Shown: positions 18,667 through 26,734, numbered from the stretch's first letter. The stretch is DNA of 64,000 nucleotides from Actinomycetospora callitridis (GCF_028737265.1 NZ_JAQZAK010000007.1:62001-126000); one strand, 5' to 3'. Notes: generated from the letters alone by a model not told the origin. Numbers and translations: made by a program.

Positions 18667-18700
18667 GTTGTCTGTCAACCGTATGCTGTTGTCCGACAAC
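18667..18700. promoter_or_regulatory. Tandem FadR/GntR-type operators
   Basis: GTTGTCCGACAAC at 18688-18700 is a perfect 6-1-6 palindrome containing TTGTCNGACAA, a pattern typical for FadR-subfamily GntR regulators. A related GTTGTCTGTCAAC lies at 18667-18679. Centres are 21 bases apart, two helical turns, which suits cooperative binding. The site is between the truncated tra gene (minus) and the FadR gene (plus, starts at 18913), so it may control either or both. Further half-sites (TGTCTG, GGGGACA) lie at 18775-18800. Confidence 0.6.
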
Positions 18701-18912
18701 TACTCGGTGGTTGGTGAGGCGGCGACTGACGACCAGGGCGTGGCGCGCAGACACAGCCATTTTGCATCGTCCCGTGTCTGTCTGGGGACAAATGCTGTCT
18801 GACCACGACCTGAACTGATACTGTCGGGGCCTTAACGCCCTCTAGGCGGCACCACAGGAAGCTCGGGCGAGCCGGCGGCGACGCGCCCCCACCTCCGGGG
18901 AACGGAGCGGCG

Positions 18913-19767
18913 ATGACCAACCCGCGTCGCGCGACGGGTTCCGACGGTGACGACGGCCCACGATGGGCGCTCGCACCCGGGGCCCGCAAGCCAGTGCCCG
19001 ACCTCATTGGTGATCACCTGCTCGAGATGGTGCGCAGCGAGGAGCTCAAGCCGGGCGACCGTCTCCCCTCAGAGCCGGAGCTGGCGCGCATGATGGGAGT
19101 GGCCCGCAGCTCCGTGCGCACGGCCCTGCAGCGCCTCGAGGCGCGCGGCGTCGTCGAGGTCAACCGGGGACGCGGCTGGGTCGTCTCCACGAGCGCCGAC
19201 CGGTCGGCCGCCGACCTAATGCTGGACCGCCTGGCTGGGCAGCAGTTCGACCTCGCGGACGTCATGGAGGTGCGGATTGCCCTCGAGAGCCTCGCGGTCG
19301 CGCTCGCCGCCACGCGGGCGCCGTCCGGGACGCTCGAGGGGATCGCGAAGCTCGCGCGGGACGACCGGGAGACCGACGCCGACGACCGCGCCACCCTGCT
19401 GCGCCAGGACGAGGAGTTCCACGGCGAGATCGTCGCCGCGGCCGGCAATGACTACCTGCGCGCGCTCTACGAGATGCTCACCCCGCTGGTCGCGGAGTGG
19501 CGCGAACGGAGCTTCACCAGCACCGAGGTGCACGACCGCTCGGCCGCCGACCACAACCAAATCGCGACGCTGCTCCGTCGCCGCGACGAGGTGGCCGCGC
19601 GTCTAGCCATGTCGGCGCACCTGCTCGGGCAGTACCGCGGCATCGCGCGGGACCGGTCGGCCGAGCGTGGCGACGACCTCCCGCCCGCCACGTCGACCAC
19701 GTACGTGGACCTAGACGACGTCCCGATGTTCCATCCCCACGCCAAGGACGGTGACGGACGGGCGTGA
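18913..19767 (+). CDS. FadR-subfamily GntR transcription regulator
   Basis: 284 residues. The winged helix-turn-helix is at about 25-95 (LLEMVRSEELKPGDRLPSEP; ELARMMGVARSSVRTALQRL; EARGVVEVNRGRGWVV). The C-terminal FCD ligand-binding domain has DLADVMEVRIALE and the metal-binding His motif (EFHGEIVAAAGN; later AADHNQI, AHLLGQY). Such regulators usually repress a neighbouring operon and are released by a carboxylate effector. A GGAACGGAG stretch precedes ATG 18913. It is 37 bases upstream of a membrane protein gene, and palindromes matching its family's operators lie 210-245 bases upstream, suggesting autoregulation. Confidence 0.9.
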   Translation: MTNPRRATGSDGDDGPRWALAPGARKPVPDLIGDHLLEMVRSEELKPGDRLPSEPELARMMGVARSSVRTALQRLEARGVVEVNRGRGWVVSTSADRSAADLMLDRLAGQQFDLADVMEVRIALESLAVALAATRAPSGTLEGIAKLARDDRETDADDRATLLRQDEEFHGEIVAAAGNDYLRALYEMLTPLVAEWRERSFTSTEVHDRSAADHNQIATLLRRRDEVAARLAMSAHLLGQYRGIARDRSAERGDDLPPATSTTYVDLDDVPMFHPHAKDGDGRA

Positions 19768-19804
19768 CTTGTCCTCCGGCGGGGTGAGTCCTCAAGATTG
19801 AAGG

Positions 19805-20962
19805 ATGGCCGACGGGGGAGGCTCTGACGACGAGCGCCCGCGTCCGCTCCCCCTTCGTTCCTGGATGACCATCGGGATCGTGGCCGGCGCCCTCGGCGCC
19901 CTCGGTCTCGTCCTCGCCTCGCCCCACCCGTTCCTCGCGCTCGGGGCGGTCCTGCTGCTCGTGGGTGCTCTAATCGTCGTCACCGCGACGGTGGCCGGCA
20001 TCGTGCGCCACCAGCTGCGTCGGCAGGCCGGGTTCGTGACCCGCACGGTCGAGCGCGGCATGCTCGACGCCCTCCCGCCCGGCGCCGTGCTCGAGCACCT
20101 GCTCGACCGCGTCTACGGGCCGTCGCCCTCCAACCGCGGGCTGGTCACAGCCGTGCTGGGCGGCGAGGGCGCGGCTCACGATGGCAGCGACCTGACGATC
20201 AGCGACCACACCGAGGTCGACCTCCAGCTCAGCTGGATCGACGAGACGACCTACCGCATGGTGATGGAGCAGCGGTACCGCTTCCGCAGCCGCGTGCCGT
20301 CGGCCCTGTTCGTCATCTTCGCGACCTCCGACTACGAGCTCCGGGACCGCATCATCGCGGGCTGCCGGGTGCCGCTGTTCGACATGTGGTTCGTCGGTGC
20401 CGACCAGGCCGACGACTATTTCGACGATTCCGTCGAGAGCATGCGGGACACCGTGCATCTCGGACTGCACTACGTCGACGCGGCCGACGAGAAGCACGCC
20501 GTCGCCGCGCGGGCTCCCCAGCAGCACGTTGAAGAGGTCCAGCTCAGTGACTGGGGGCGGTATCTAACGTTCTTCCGCACGGACCTCCCCGCGGGGCAGC
20601 GGCTCGACCGCCGTGAATACATGGACAAGCTGCGAATCTTCGCCTTTTCCCTGCAGCCGATGGCGGAGACATCGAGCCCGATCGCGACAGTCCAGCGACT
20701 GTCGGTGCGCTACACGATGCTGCAGCGGCTGGGCTCGGGGTACTGCTACTGGGAGGCCCCGTTTCCCTGCCACATGGAGCGCATGAGCTTTGACACCACC
20801 CGCATGACCGGCGCCGACCTGCAGTTCCACCTCAAGCCGTTCACCTTCGGTGCACCCGCGAGTCCCGTGCCGTGGAAGACGGGCGACCCGGTCGTCGAGG
20901 TCCCCGTTGGCAACTGGATCCTGCCTGGTCAGGGGGTGGCTCTGATGTGGCGCGCCGCCTGA
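19805..20962 (+). CDS. Two-helix membrane protein of unknown function
   Basis: 385 residues. Two adjacent N-terminal membrane helices (MTIGIVAGALGALGLVLA; FLALGAVLLLVGALIVVTAT) are followed by a large soluble domain of about 300 residues that I do not recognise (for example DLTISDHTEVDLQLSWIDET; SGYCYWEAPFPCHMERMSF). The soluble part should be cytoplasmic because the helices form a hairpin. The start is close behind an AAGG. It is 37 bases after the FadR regulator, so probably in its operon, and its stop is 6 bases from the end of the convergent GGGGPR-repeat gene. Confidence 0.65.
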   Translation: MADGGGSDDERPRPLPLRSWMTIGIVAGALGALGLVLASPHPFLALGAVLLLVGALIVVTATVAGIVRHQLRRQAGFVTRTVERGMLDALPPGAVLEHLLDRVYGPSPSNRGLVTAVLGGEGAAHDGSDLTISDHTEVDLQLSWIDETTYRMVMEQRYRFRSRVPSALFVIFATSDYELRDRIIAGCRVPLFDMWFVGADQADDYFDDSVESMRDTVHLGLHYVDAADEKHAVAARAPQQHVEEVQLSDWGRYLTFFRTDLPAGQRLDRREYMDKLRIFAFSLQPMAETSSPIATVQRLSVRYTMLQRLGSGYCYWEAPFPCHMERMSFDTTRMTGADLQFHLKPFTFGAPASPVPWKTGDPVVEVPVGNWILPGQGVALMWRAA

Positions 20963-20968
20963 GGAAGA

Positions 20969-21355
20969 TCAGGCGCCGGTTGTGCGCCGCGGGCCGCCGC
21001 CGCCCGGGGCCTCGACGATACGGGGGCCGCCACCACCGGGCAGCTCGACGATGCGGGGACCCCCACCGCCGGGGAGCTGAACGGCGCGCGGGCCGCCACC
21101 GCCGGTAGCCTGCCGGGTGGAAAATCGATGGGACACGCCTGGGATCGACGTTCCGCCATCAGCTCGCTTCGACGGCATCCCGCCGTCGAACCCCCACCCG
21201 CGCATGAACCGCTCCTCACCAGAGTCCGGTTGAGCGGGTCCGCCCCGCTCGATGGCGGAACGGTAGCGGGTGCAGGCGGAACCTGAGAACTCAGACCCAC
21301 CGAGGGACTGAACACTCCCACCGGTCGACTGAACACTTTTGCGCGCCGCACTCAT
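20969..21355 (-). CDS. Small protein with tandem PGGGGPR repeats
   Basis: 128 residues from ATG 21355 (AAAGG seven bases upstream; another ATG 36 bases further up is less likely). The N-terminus has short VQSTGGS/VQSLGGS repeats, and a middle stretch contains SACTRYRSAIERGG. The C-terminal 45 residues are four 11-residue units of the form [IA]V[EQ][LA]PGGGGPR, ending RTTGA. The protein repeats are better conserved than the DNA (third-base changes), which supports real coding. No family is recognised. It could be a modular structural tail or a multi-core peptide precursor; neither is shown. It is convergent with the two-helix membrane gene. Confidence 0.45.
   Translation of the reverse strand: MSAARKSVQSTGGSVQSLGGSEFSGSACTRYRSAIERGGPAQPDSGEERFMRGWGFDGGMPSKRADGGTSIPGVSHRFSTRQATGGGGPRAVQLPGGGGPRIVELPGGGGPRIVEAPGGGGPRRTTGA
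20988..21119 (-). repeat. Four tandem 33-bp units
   Basis: Four contiguous 33-base units (20988, 21021, 21054, 21087) encode the GGGGPR repeats on the minus strand. Units differ mainly at wobble positions. There are no spacers, so this is not a CRISPR array. Confidence 0.85.
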
Positions 21356-21439
21356 GCCCGGCCCTTTCGTCGCCTCAATTCGACCGTTCATCGCTACGCG
21401 GCGGTAACAATAGCTATTCGAGCAACCTCCGCACCGCTC

Positions 21440-21830
21440 ATGCGTCGGCGCTACCTACGGAGCGGACCCTACTCGCGCTCCGACGACGCGGCGCTGGCGA
21501 CCACGGTCCACTCGCCGAGGAAGTGACCGACCAGCGGTCCCGCCGAGCACCACGCCGCTGAAGGCCACGCACCAGGAAAAGATCATGAAGATGACCCCGA
21601 GCGGCCCGTATTGGTGGTCGTGGTGCACGATCTTCGGCGACCCAGAAGACGCTGGCGAGCAGCCGCAGCTCCACCAGACCGACGCCGAGGATCACCGCTC
21701 CGGGCATCAGGCGGCGCCACAGCACCCGGCACCGAGCAGGATGTGCTTGGTCCACCAGGCCCAGAGGGGTGGCCAGCGGGACACCGACAACCACGAGGAC
21801 AACGATCCGCACCTACCCACCCACCCACTT
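21440..21830 (-). pseudogene. YihY/BrkB-family membrane protein remnant
   Basis: Pieces of one membrane protein are spread over three minus-strand frames. In order they are MRIVVLVVVGVPLATPL, then RLMPGAVILGVGLVELRLLA, then VAKIVHHDHQYGPLGVIFMI continuing FSWCVAFSGVVLGGTA, then VGHFLGEWTVVASAAS. The YGPLGVIFMIFSW block is characteristic of the YihY/UPF0761 family. At least three frameshifts separate the pieces, so the gene is dead. Confidence 0.6.
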
Positions 21831-22062
21831 CCGAGCTCGGCGCTCCCGCTCCAGCGCGGCAGCCTCCGCCTGCGCAAAGCGCTCCTGCTGCAACCCACCA
21901 GTTCGACTGCCTCCGGCCACGCCGTCACCCTGAGACACCACGCTAGGAAGCCGCTGCTCCAGGCCGCACCAAGGTCACCAGGCAGGCCAGCACCAAGAAC
22001 GCAGGCGGAGACCGGCACACAGGATCCCGTCGCTCGGCCCGCGAGGAGGTGTGACCGGCTGA

Positions 22063-22254
22063 GACGGACCCGCTTAGGGGACCGCTTACGTCACTCCATG
22101 GCCACACTCGGCTCGGCACCGCTGATGATCGACACTCGTCGGCACCGTTGCTGATCAGCACGAACGCTCACCAGTACGCACGGCACCACACGTGACTCTC
22201 GTCCACTGGGTTCGGGGTTCGAGTCCCTGACGGCGCACTCTTCTTGCAGGTCAG
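22063..22254 (+). repeat. tRNA-3'-half-like repeat, copy C
   Basis: The 5' flank has GACGGACCCGCTTAGGGGAC, then CGCTTACGTCACTCCATGGC, then GATGATCGACACTCGTC. The core at 22192-22238 is nearly identical to copy A. Homology ends shortly after CTTCTTGCAGGTCA, about 40 bases before the 3' end of the broken integrase gene. An att-like sequence directly beside an integrase is the usual layout of an integrated element's end. Confidence 0.75.
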
Positions 22255-22294
22255 GTCCTTGGTGTCGTGTGTTGCGAGCGACGCAGGCCATGAA

Positions 22295-23355
22295 TTACCC
22301 ATGAAGTTCGTCCTCCTGGTCGTGCCACGCGTCGAGCGCGGCGGCAGCGCTGGGGTTCGCGATGCGCCGGCCGAGATAGAAGTTCTGGGTCATCGAGACC
22401 TGGGCGTGGCCTAGCTGATCGGCGAGGGCACGGGGGTGACTAGCCGGACTGGTCGAGGATCGTGGCGCAGGTCCGGCGGAACACATGGCTGGTGACCCAT
22501 GCGAACCCGTGGCCCCCCGCGCTCCCCGCAGCGCCCGCCGGGTGTTGGACGGGTCGCGCCAGCCACCGAGGGTGTCGGGGAAGACCGGTTCAAGGGCGTC
22601 GCCGTCGGGGTTCCGCGCCTGCAATGTCGTGATCACGAAGCGCGGCAGGGTCAGGATGCGCTCGCCGGTTCGGTCTTGGTCGACTTCCAGATCAGCCCGA
22701 CACCGGTGAGCCGGATCAGGGTGCGGGAGACGTCGACGGTGCCGGCGGCCAGATCGACCTCCGGCCACGCGACCGCCAGGGCCTCGCCGATGCGGACCCC
22801 AGTGCCGATCATGAACCGGCAGAGGTCGGGCAGGTCCTTGTCGCGGCAGCCTCGTCGGCGTCGAGCTGGGCGAGCCAGGCGCGGCACTCGGCCGGGGTCA
22901 GCGAACGGGTCGTCTTGCGCCGGCCGGCGTGGATGCGCCCGAGGTCGCGCACCGGGTTCGTCGGGATCGCGACGCGGTGCCGCGGTGCACCTGGACGGTC
23001 TGGATGAAGCTGTCGAGCAGCGGGACGGTGGCCTCCCGGACCCGCAGCTCCCCGACCCCGGGCAGGACCACCACGTCGAGCTGGCGACGGTACTGCTCGG
23101 TGACCGCCGGCGAGCCATTCCGGGGCGATCTCGCGGATGCGGGTGTCGCCGTTGATGCCCGGTGGCGGTGCGCGCCCGGTCGCGCAGCGCGAGCTTCAGC
23201 GCGTCCTTGGCCTTGGTCTTGGTCGGGCCGCTGCGCTCGACCTGGCGTGCCTTGCCGTCGAGGTCGCGGAACCAGGCCCGCGCGCCGTAGTGGCCCGGCT
23301 CGCCGTTGACCCTGATCGTTCCGTAGGTGCCGACGGCAGTGGGCGGACGAGGCAC
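22295..23355 (-). pseudogene. Tyrosine-type phage integrase, several frameshifts
   Basis: GTG 23355 starts GTYGTIRVNGEPGHYGARAW, a typical N-terminal SAM-like/Arm-binding start of actinophage integrases. Catalytic pieces are spread over frames: FMIGTGVRIGEALAVAWPEV (Arg box I), SHVFRRTCATILDQSG (HxxR, box II), and LADQLGHAQVSMTQNFYLGR (GH...Tyr). At least two or three frameshifts and a stop inside the HxxR-to-Tyr stretch make it inactive. It sits between an excisionase (upstream) and repeat copy C (downstream), the expected int-att arrangement. Confidence 0.85.
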
Positions 23356-23361
23356 CGCGGC

Positions 23362-23637
23362 TCACCCGGCCTGCGGGTCGGCGAGCCCGTCGAACCAGGC
23401 CCGGACCTCGTCGGGGTCGTAGCGCAGGTAGCGACCGACGCGGCGTCCACGCGGCCCGTAGCCCGTGCAGCGCCACTGGTAGACGGTGCTCAGGGCGATT
23501 CCGAGGTAGTCGGCGACGTCCTGGGCGCTCCAGCGCCGTTCCGGGCGGGCAGCGCTTGCCCCCGCACGGGCGGCCAGGCAGGGCAGAGCCCGCGCCGCCG
23601 AGGGAGAGACCCCGAAGCCTTGTCGTGCGTCGGACAC
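23362..23637 (-). CDS. xis: Excisionase-like helix-turn-helix protein
   Basis: 91 residues. The C-terminal 55 residues are a MerR/HTH_17-type DNA-binding domain: RWSAQDVADYLGIALSTVYQ, then RRVGRYLRYDPDEVRAWFDG. This is the pattern of excisionases paired with tyrosine integrases; it is intact and ends six bases before the integrase start. The N-terminal 35 residues are unstructured. It starts at GTG 23637 with no strong ribosome-binding site, so a later start is possible. Confidence 0.8.
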   Translation of the reverse strand: MSDARQGFGVSPSAARALPCLAARAGASAARPERRWSAQDVADYLGIALSTVYQWRCTGYGPRGRRVGRYLRYDPDEVRAWFDGLADPQAG

Positions 23638-23694
23638 GAGCCGACACGCGCCACGCCATCGAGCGCATGAGCCTGGCGACTGATGGACACGTCG

Positions 23695-23713
23695 TGATCT
23701 AGTACTGATCTAG
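23695..23713 (+). promoter_or_regulatory. Direct repeat TGATCTAG x2 upstream of PPOX gene
   Basis: TGATCTAG occurs at 23695-23702 and 23706-23713, 11 bases apart (one helical turn), ending 19 bases before the start codon. The AT-rich words stand out from the GC-rich background. They could be an operator or part of the core promoter. Confidence 0.45.
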
Positions 23714-23732
23714 GACCAGCTAAGGAGGTCGC

Positions 23733-24146
23733 GTGTCGTTCACGGACCAGGAGTGCGAGTTCATCCGATCGCAGGGAATCGGTCGTCTGGCGACCGTGGC
23801 GCCAGGCGGCCAGCCTGACGTGGTCCCCGTAGCGGTCGAGTTCGACGGCGAACACCTCTGGGTCGGAGGGCCGGGAGCCGTCGTGGAGACGCGGAAGTTC
23901 CGCAACGTCGCTGCCGGCTCCACCCGAGTATCGATCGTCTTCGACGACCTTCTCTCGATGGACCCATTCGTGGCGCGAGGTATCAGAATCTACGGAGAGG
24001 CAGAGCAGCCCTTCGAGCGTGTCGGCATGGTGGGCCCAGGGACGTACATGCGCATTGCTCCCACGACGTCCTGGAGCTGGAACCTGGCCGGGGAACCCGC
24101 GGGCGAAGAGTGGTACTCCGTCGCGCGTCGCGAGCACACCACGTAG
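23733..24146 (+). CDS. PPOX-class F420-dependent family protein
   Basis: 137 residues with the split-beta-barrel pattern of the pyridoxamine-oxidase-like F420 family: FIRSQGIGRLATVAPGGQPD, VVPVAVEFDGEHLWVGG, KFRNVAAGSTRVSIVFDDL, GIRIYGEAEQPF. Members reduce substrates with F420H2 or act on flavin; the specific substrate is unknown. GTG start with AAGGAGG four bases upstream. It lies between the excisionase and repeat copy D, so it may be cargo of the former element. Confidence 0.85.
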   Translation: MSFTDQECEFIRSQGIGRLATVAPGGQPDVVPVAVEFDGEHLWVGGPGAVVETRKFRNVAAGSTRVSIVFDDLLSMDPFVARGIRIYGEAEQPFERVGMVGPGTYMRIAPTTSWSWNLAGEPAGEEWYSVARREHTT

Positions 24147-24452
24147 GCGGCAGGCGCACGACCGCCCCGTTGGTGATCGGCCCATGACGTACGGTTTTCG
24201 CAGCTCAATGGGGGTGTGTGGTGGTCCGCGGTGACTCCGAGAAATTCACCGTCGAGAATCACTGGGTTCGGGGTTCGAGTCCCTGACGGCGCACCTCTTC
24301 TCGTTGGTCACAGCTCCTCCACGGAGCGATCTTCGAGGTGACTCCAGGTCGTTTCGGGGCACGTCACTCAGGACGACCACTTTCCTGGAGATCGTCTTCC
24401 TACGCGGCGACAACCGTCCGCCGCCGCTCAACAGCCCCCGGTGCCGGGGACG
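24147..24452. other. Gap containing repeat copy D
   Basis: No gene. Most of the stretch is repeat copy D. The sequence after about 24400 leads into the tail of the convergent FAH-family gene. Confidence 0.5.
24256..24400 (+). repeat. tRNA-3'-half-like repeat, copy D
   Basis: The core ACTGGGTTCGGGGTTCGAGT continues to CCCTGACGGCGCAC (24261-24294). The 3' flank GGTCACAGCTCC, CGGAGCGATCTTCGAGGTGA and CTCCAGGTCGTTTCGGGGCA matches copies A and B. The 5' flank is unlike the other copies, suggesting a recombination junction. It marks the distal border of the integrase segment. Confidence 0.75.
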
Positions 24453-25427
24453 TCAGCGCTGTCCACGGTCGACCTCCGCTGGTGGCGCGATGCAGCGATT
24501 TCGCTGGCGTCCGAGGCCGGTGATCTCGGCGTCGATGACATCGCCGGGGACGAGCCAGCGGTTGCCGTGGTGGCCGGCGTTGCCCGCGGGTGAGCCGGTG
24601 AGCAGGAGGTCGCCCGGGCCGAGGAGGGCGGCGTGGGAGGCGTAGCTGACGAGCTGCTCGACGCCGTAGATGATGTCGTCGACGGTGTCGTCCTGCATCA
24701 CCTCGCCGTTGACCGACAGCGTCAGGCGGAGCTTCCGCGGGTCGGGGACACACTCGCGCGGGACCAGGTAGGGGCCGATGGGGAAGAACGTCGGGCGGCT
24801 CTTGCTCATGATGAAGTCGGTCATGGGCAGGTCGGGGCGTGTCATGACGTCGCGGGTGCTGATGTCGTTGCCGATGACGTAGCCCGCCACGACGTCCATC
24901 GCGTCCTCGGGAGCGAGGTCGAGGGCGCGGCGGCCGATGACCACGCCGAGCTCGAGCTCCCAGTCGTGCTCGACGCCCGGTCCCCACAGGACGACGTCGT
25001 CGTGGGGACCGGTGACGGCGCTCGGCAGACCGGGGAAGAGGAACGGCGTGCCCGTCGCGGCGCGGGCGTGGGCGATCCGGTCGGCCTCGGCATGCAGGTC
25101 GTCCTCGCTCCGCTCGTCCCCGCTGTTGCGCAGGGTGCTGGCGACGATCTGCCGGACGTGGCGGAAGTAGTTCGCGCCGGCGCACAGCAGCTGCCGCGGT
25201 CGCAGCGGCGCGAGGACGCGGAGGTCACCGAGGGCGGTGGACGGCAGGTCGCCGGCCTCCTCGGCGAGGTCGTGGAGGACCGCGAGCGTGGCGTCCCAGT
25301 CCTGCAACAGCCCCTCGACGGTGGTGCCGTCACCGAAGGATGGGCGCAGGTCGATGACGGCATCGTCGACGACCAGCCCCGGGAACGCCGTGCCGTCGGC
25401 GTCGAAGGTGCCGAGGGCGAACCACAT
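24453..25427 (-). CDS. Fumarylacetoacetate hydrolase family protein
   Basis: 324 residues. FAH-fold C-terminal domain with the metal-binding acidic residues in EHDWELELGVVIGRRALDL and the family block GYVIGNDISTRDVM; further on PIGPYLVPRECVPDP and GDLLLTGSPAGN. Family members hydrolyse or isomerise acylpyruvates, or decarboxylate/hydrate meta-cleavage products. The ATG overlaps the stop of the enolase-like gene by one base (TGATG), so it is the last gene of a four-gene operon. A second, different FAH gene lies in the divergent operon. Confidence 0.9.
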   Translation of the reverse strand: MWFALGTFDADGTAFPGLVVDDAVIDLRPSFGDGTTVEGLLQDWDATLAVLHDLAEEAGDLPSTALGDLRVLAPLRPRQLLCAGANYFRHVRQIVASTLRNSGDERSEDDLHAEADRIAHARAATGTPFLFPGLPSAVTGPHDDVVLWGPGVEHDWELELGVVIGRRALDLAPEDAMDVVAGYVIGNDISTRDVMTRPDLPMTDFIMSKSRPTFFPIGPYLVPRECVPDPRKLRLTLSVNGEVMQDDTVDDIIYGVEQLVSYASHAALLGPGDLLLTGSPAGNAGHHGNRWLVPGDVIDAEITGLGRQRNRCIAPPAEVDRGQR

Positions 25428-26734
25428 CAGCGCACCGCCTCTCGCCCGGCGTGGAGCGCGGCGGCACCGGCGTAGTCGGCGCCCTCGCCGAGCTGGGCCT
25501 CGAGCTGCAGGAGCCGGTTCCACTTGGCGGTGCGCTCGGAGCGCGTGGTCGACCCGACCTTGATCTGGCCGGTGCGCCAGCCGACGGCGAGGTCGGCGAG
25601 CCAGTCGTCCTCGGTCTCCCCGGAGCGGGCCGAGAGCACGGTGGTGTATGCGGCGTCGTGCGCCCGGCGCACGACCGCGCGGGCGTCGCTGAGGGTGCCG
25701 ATCTGGTTGGGCTTGACCAGGACGGCGTTGGCCACGCCGTCCTGGATGCCGCGCTCGAGGCGGGCAGGGTTGGTGACGAACAGGTCGTCACCGAGGAGTT
25801 GGCGGCCGCGCAGCACCTGGGTGGCGCGGGTCCAGCCGACCCAGTCGTCCTCGGCGAGGGCGTCCTCGATCGAGACGAGGGGGTAGCGCTCGCACCACGA
25901 CGCGAGCTCGTCGACCAGGCCCACGGCATCGAGCTGCCGGCCGCCCTCCGCGGCCAGGGTGTACTGCCCCTCCCCCGTCGCGAACTGGGTGGCGGCGACG
26001 TCGACGGCGATCCCGACATCGGAGCCGGGCTGCAGGCCGGCGCGCTCGATGCCCGCGACGAGGACGTCGAGGGCGCTGCGGTTGTCGGGCAGCACCGGCC
26101 CGAGCCCGCCCTCGTCCGCGACGAGTGCCACGGGCAGCCCACGGTCGGCGAGGACCGCCGCGGCGCCGGCCCGGACTCGCGCACACCACTCGATCGCCTC
26201 GGCGAACGACGCCGCGCCCACGGGCACGGCCAGGAAGTCCTGGACGTCGATGCTCCGCCCGGCGTGGGCGCCGCCCGAGATGATGTTGACCATCGGCAGG
26301 GGCAGCAACGGGCGTGCGCCCGGCTCGGCGACCGCGGTGTGCAGGGCCACACCCTGCGCGGCCGCGACGGCGACGGCGGTGCCCACCGAGACGGCCAGGA
26401 CCGCGTTCGCCCCGAGCCGGCCGAGGTCCTCGGTGCCGTCGGCGGCCTGCAGTGCGCGGTCGACGCCGGGTTGGTCGGTGGCCTCGAGCCCGCGGACGGC
26501 GTCGGCGAGCTCGCCGGTCACGTTCGCGACCGCACGGCGGACCCCGTAGCCGCCGTACCGAGTTCCGCCGTCGCGCAGTTCGCGCGCCTCGTGGCGGCCG
26601 GTGGACGCCCCGGAGGGGACGGTCGCTCGGCCCCGCGCGCCGCCTGCGAGCACCACCTCAGCGGCGACGGTGGGACGGCCGCGGGAGTCCAGCGCCTCCC
26701 ACGCATGCAGTTCGGCGATGGCGGTGCCGGTCAC
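25427..26734 (-). CDS. Enolase paralogue with altered active-site residues
   Basis: 435 residues, alignable with enolase end to end: PSGASTGRHEA, NIISGGAHAGRSIDVQDFL, VADEGGLGP, LVSIEDAL, VLVKPNQIGTL, SARSGETEDDW, GQIKVGSTTRSERTAKWNRL. Numbering runs almost parallel to E. coli enolase: catalytic Lys341 is kept, but the QEF glutamate (E. coli 167) is Asp166, and the histidine of SHRSGE (E. coli 369) is Ala369. Housekeeping enolases keep both. GTG overlaps the kinase stop (GTGA), with GGGAGGA six bases upstream. Its place in a catabolic operon suggests a substrate other than plain 2-phosphoglycerate, or a relaxed enolase; this is inference. Confidence 0.9.
   Translation of the reverse strand: MTGTAIAELHAWEALDSRGRPTVAAEVVLAGGARGRATVPSGASTGRHEARELRDGGTRYGGYGVRRAVANVTGELADAVRGLEATDQPGVDRALQAADGTEDLGRLGANAVLAVSVGTAVAVAAAQGVALHTAVAEPGARPLLPLPMVNIISGGAHAGRSIDVQDFLAVPVGAASFAEAIEWCARVRAGAAAVLADRGLPVALVADEGGLGPVLPDNRSALDVLVAGIERAGLQPGSDVGIAVDVAATQFATGEGQYTLAAEGGRQLDAVGLVDELASWCERYPLVSIEDALAEDDWVGWTRATQVLRGRQLLGDDLFVTNPARLERGIQDGVANAVLVKPNQIGTLSDARAVVRRAHDAAYTTVLSARSGETEDDWLADLAVGWRTGQIKVGSTTRSERTAKWNRLLQLEAQLGEGADYAGAAALHAGREAVR

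Noticed and set aside
9594..24294. Possible complete tRNA genes at the four GGTTCGAGTCCC sites
   Set aside because: The 3' half looks tRNA-like, but no complementary acceptor 5' strand (GCGCCGT) or convincing D-arm lies 40-75 bases upstream in any copy, and copy B has lost part of the T-loop.
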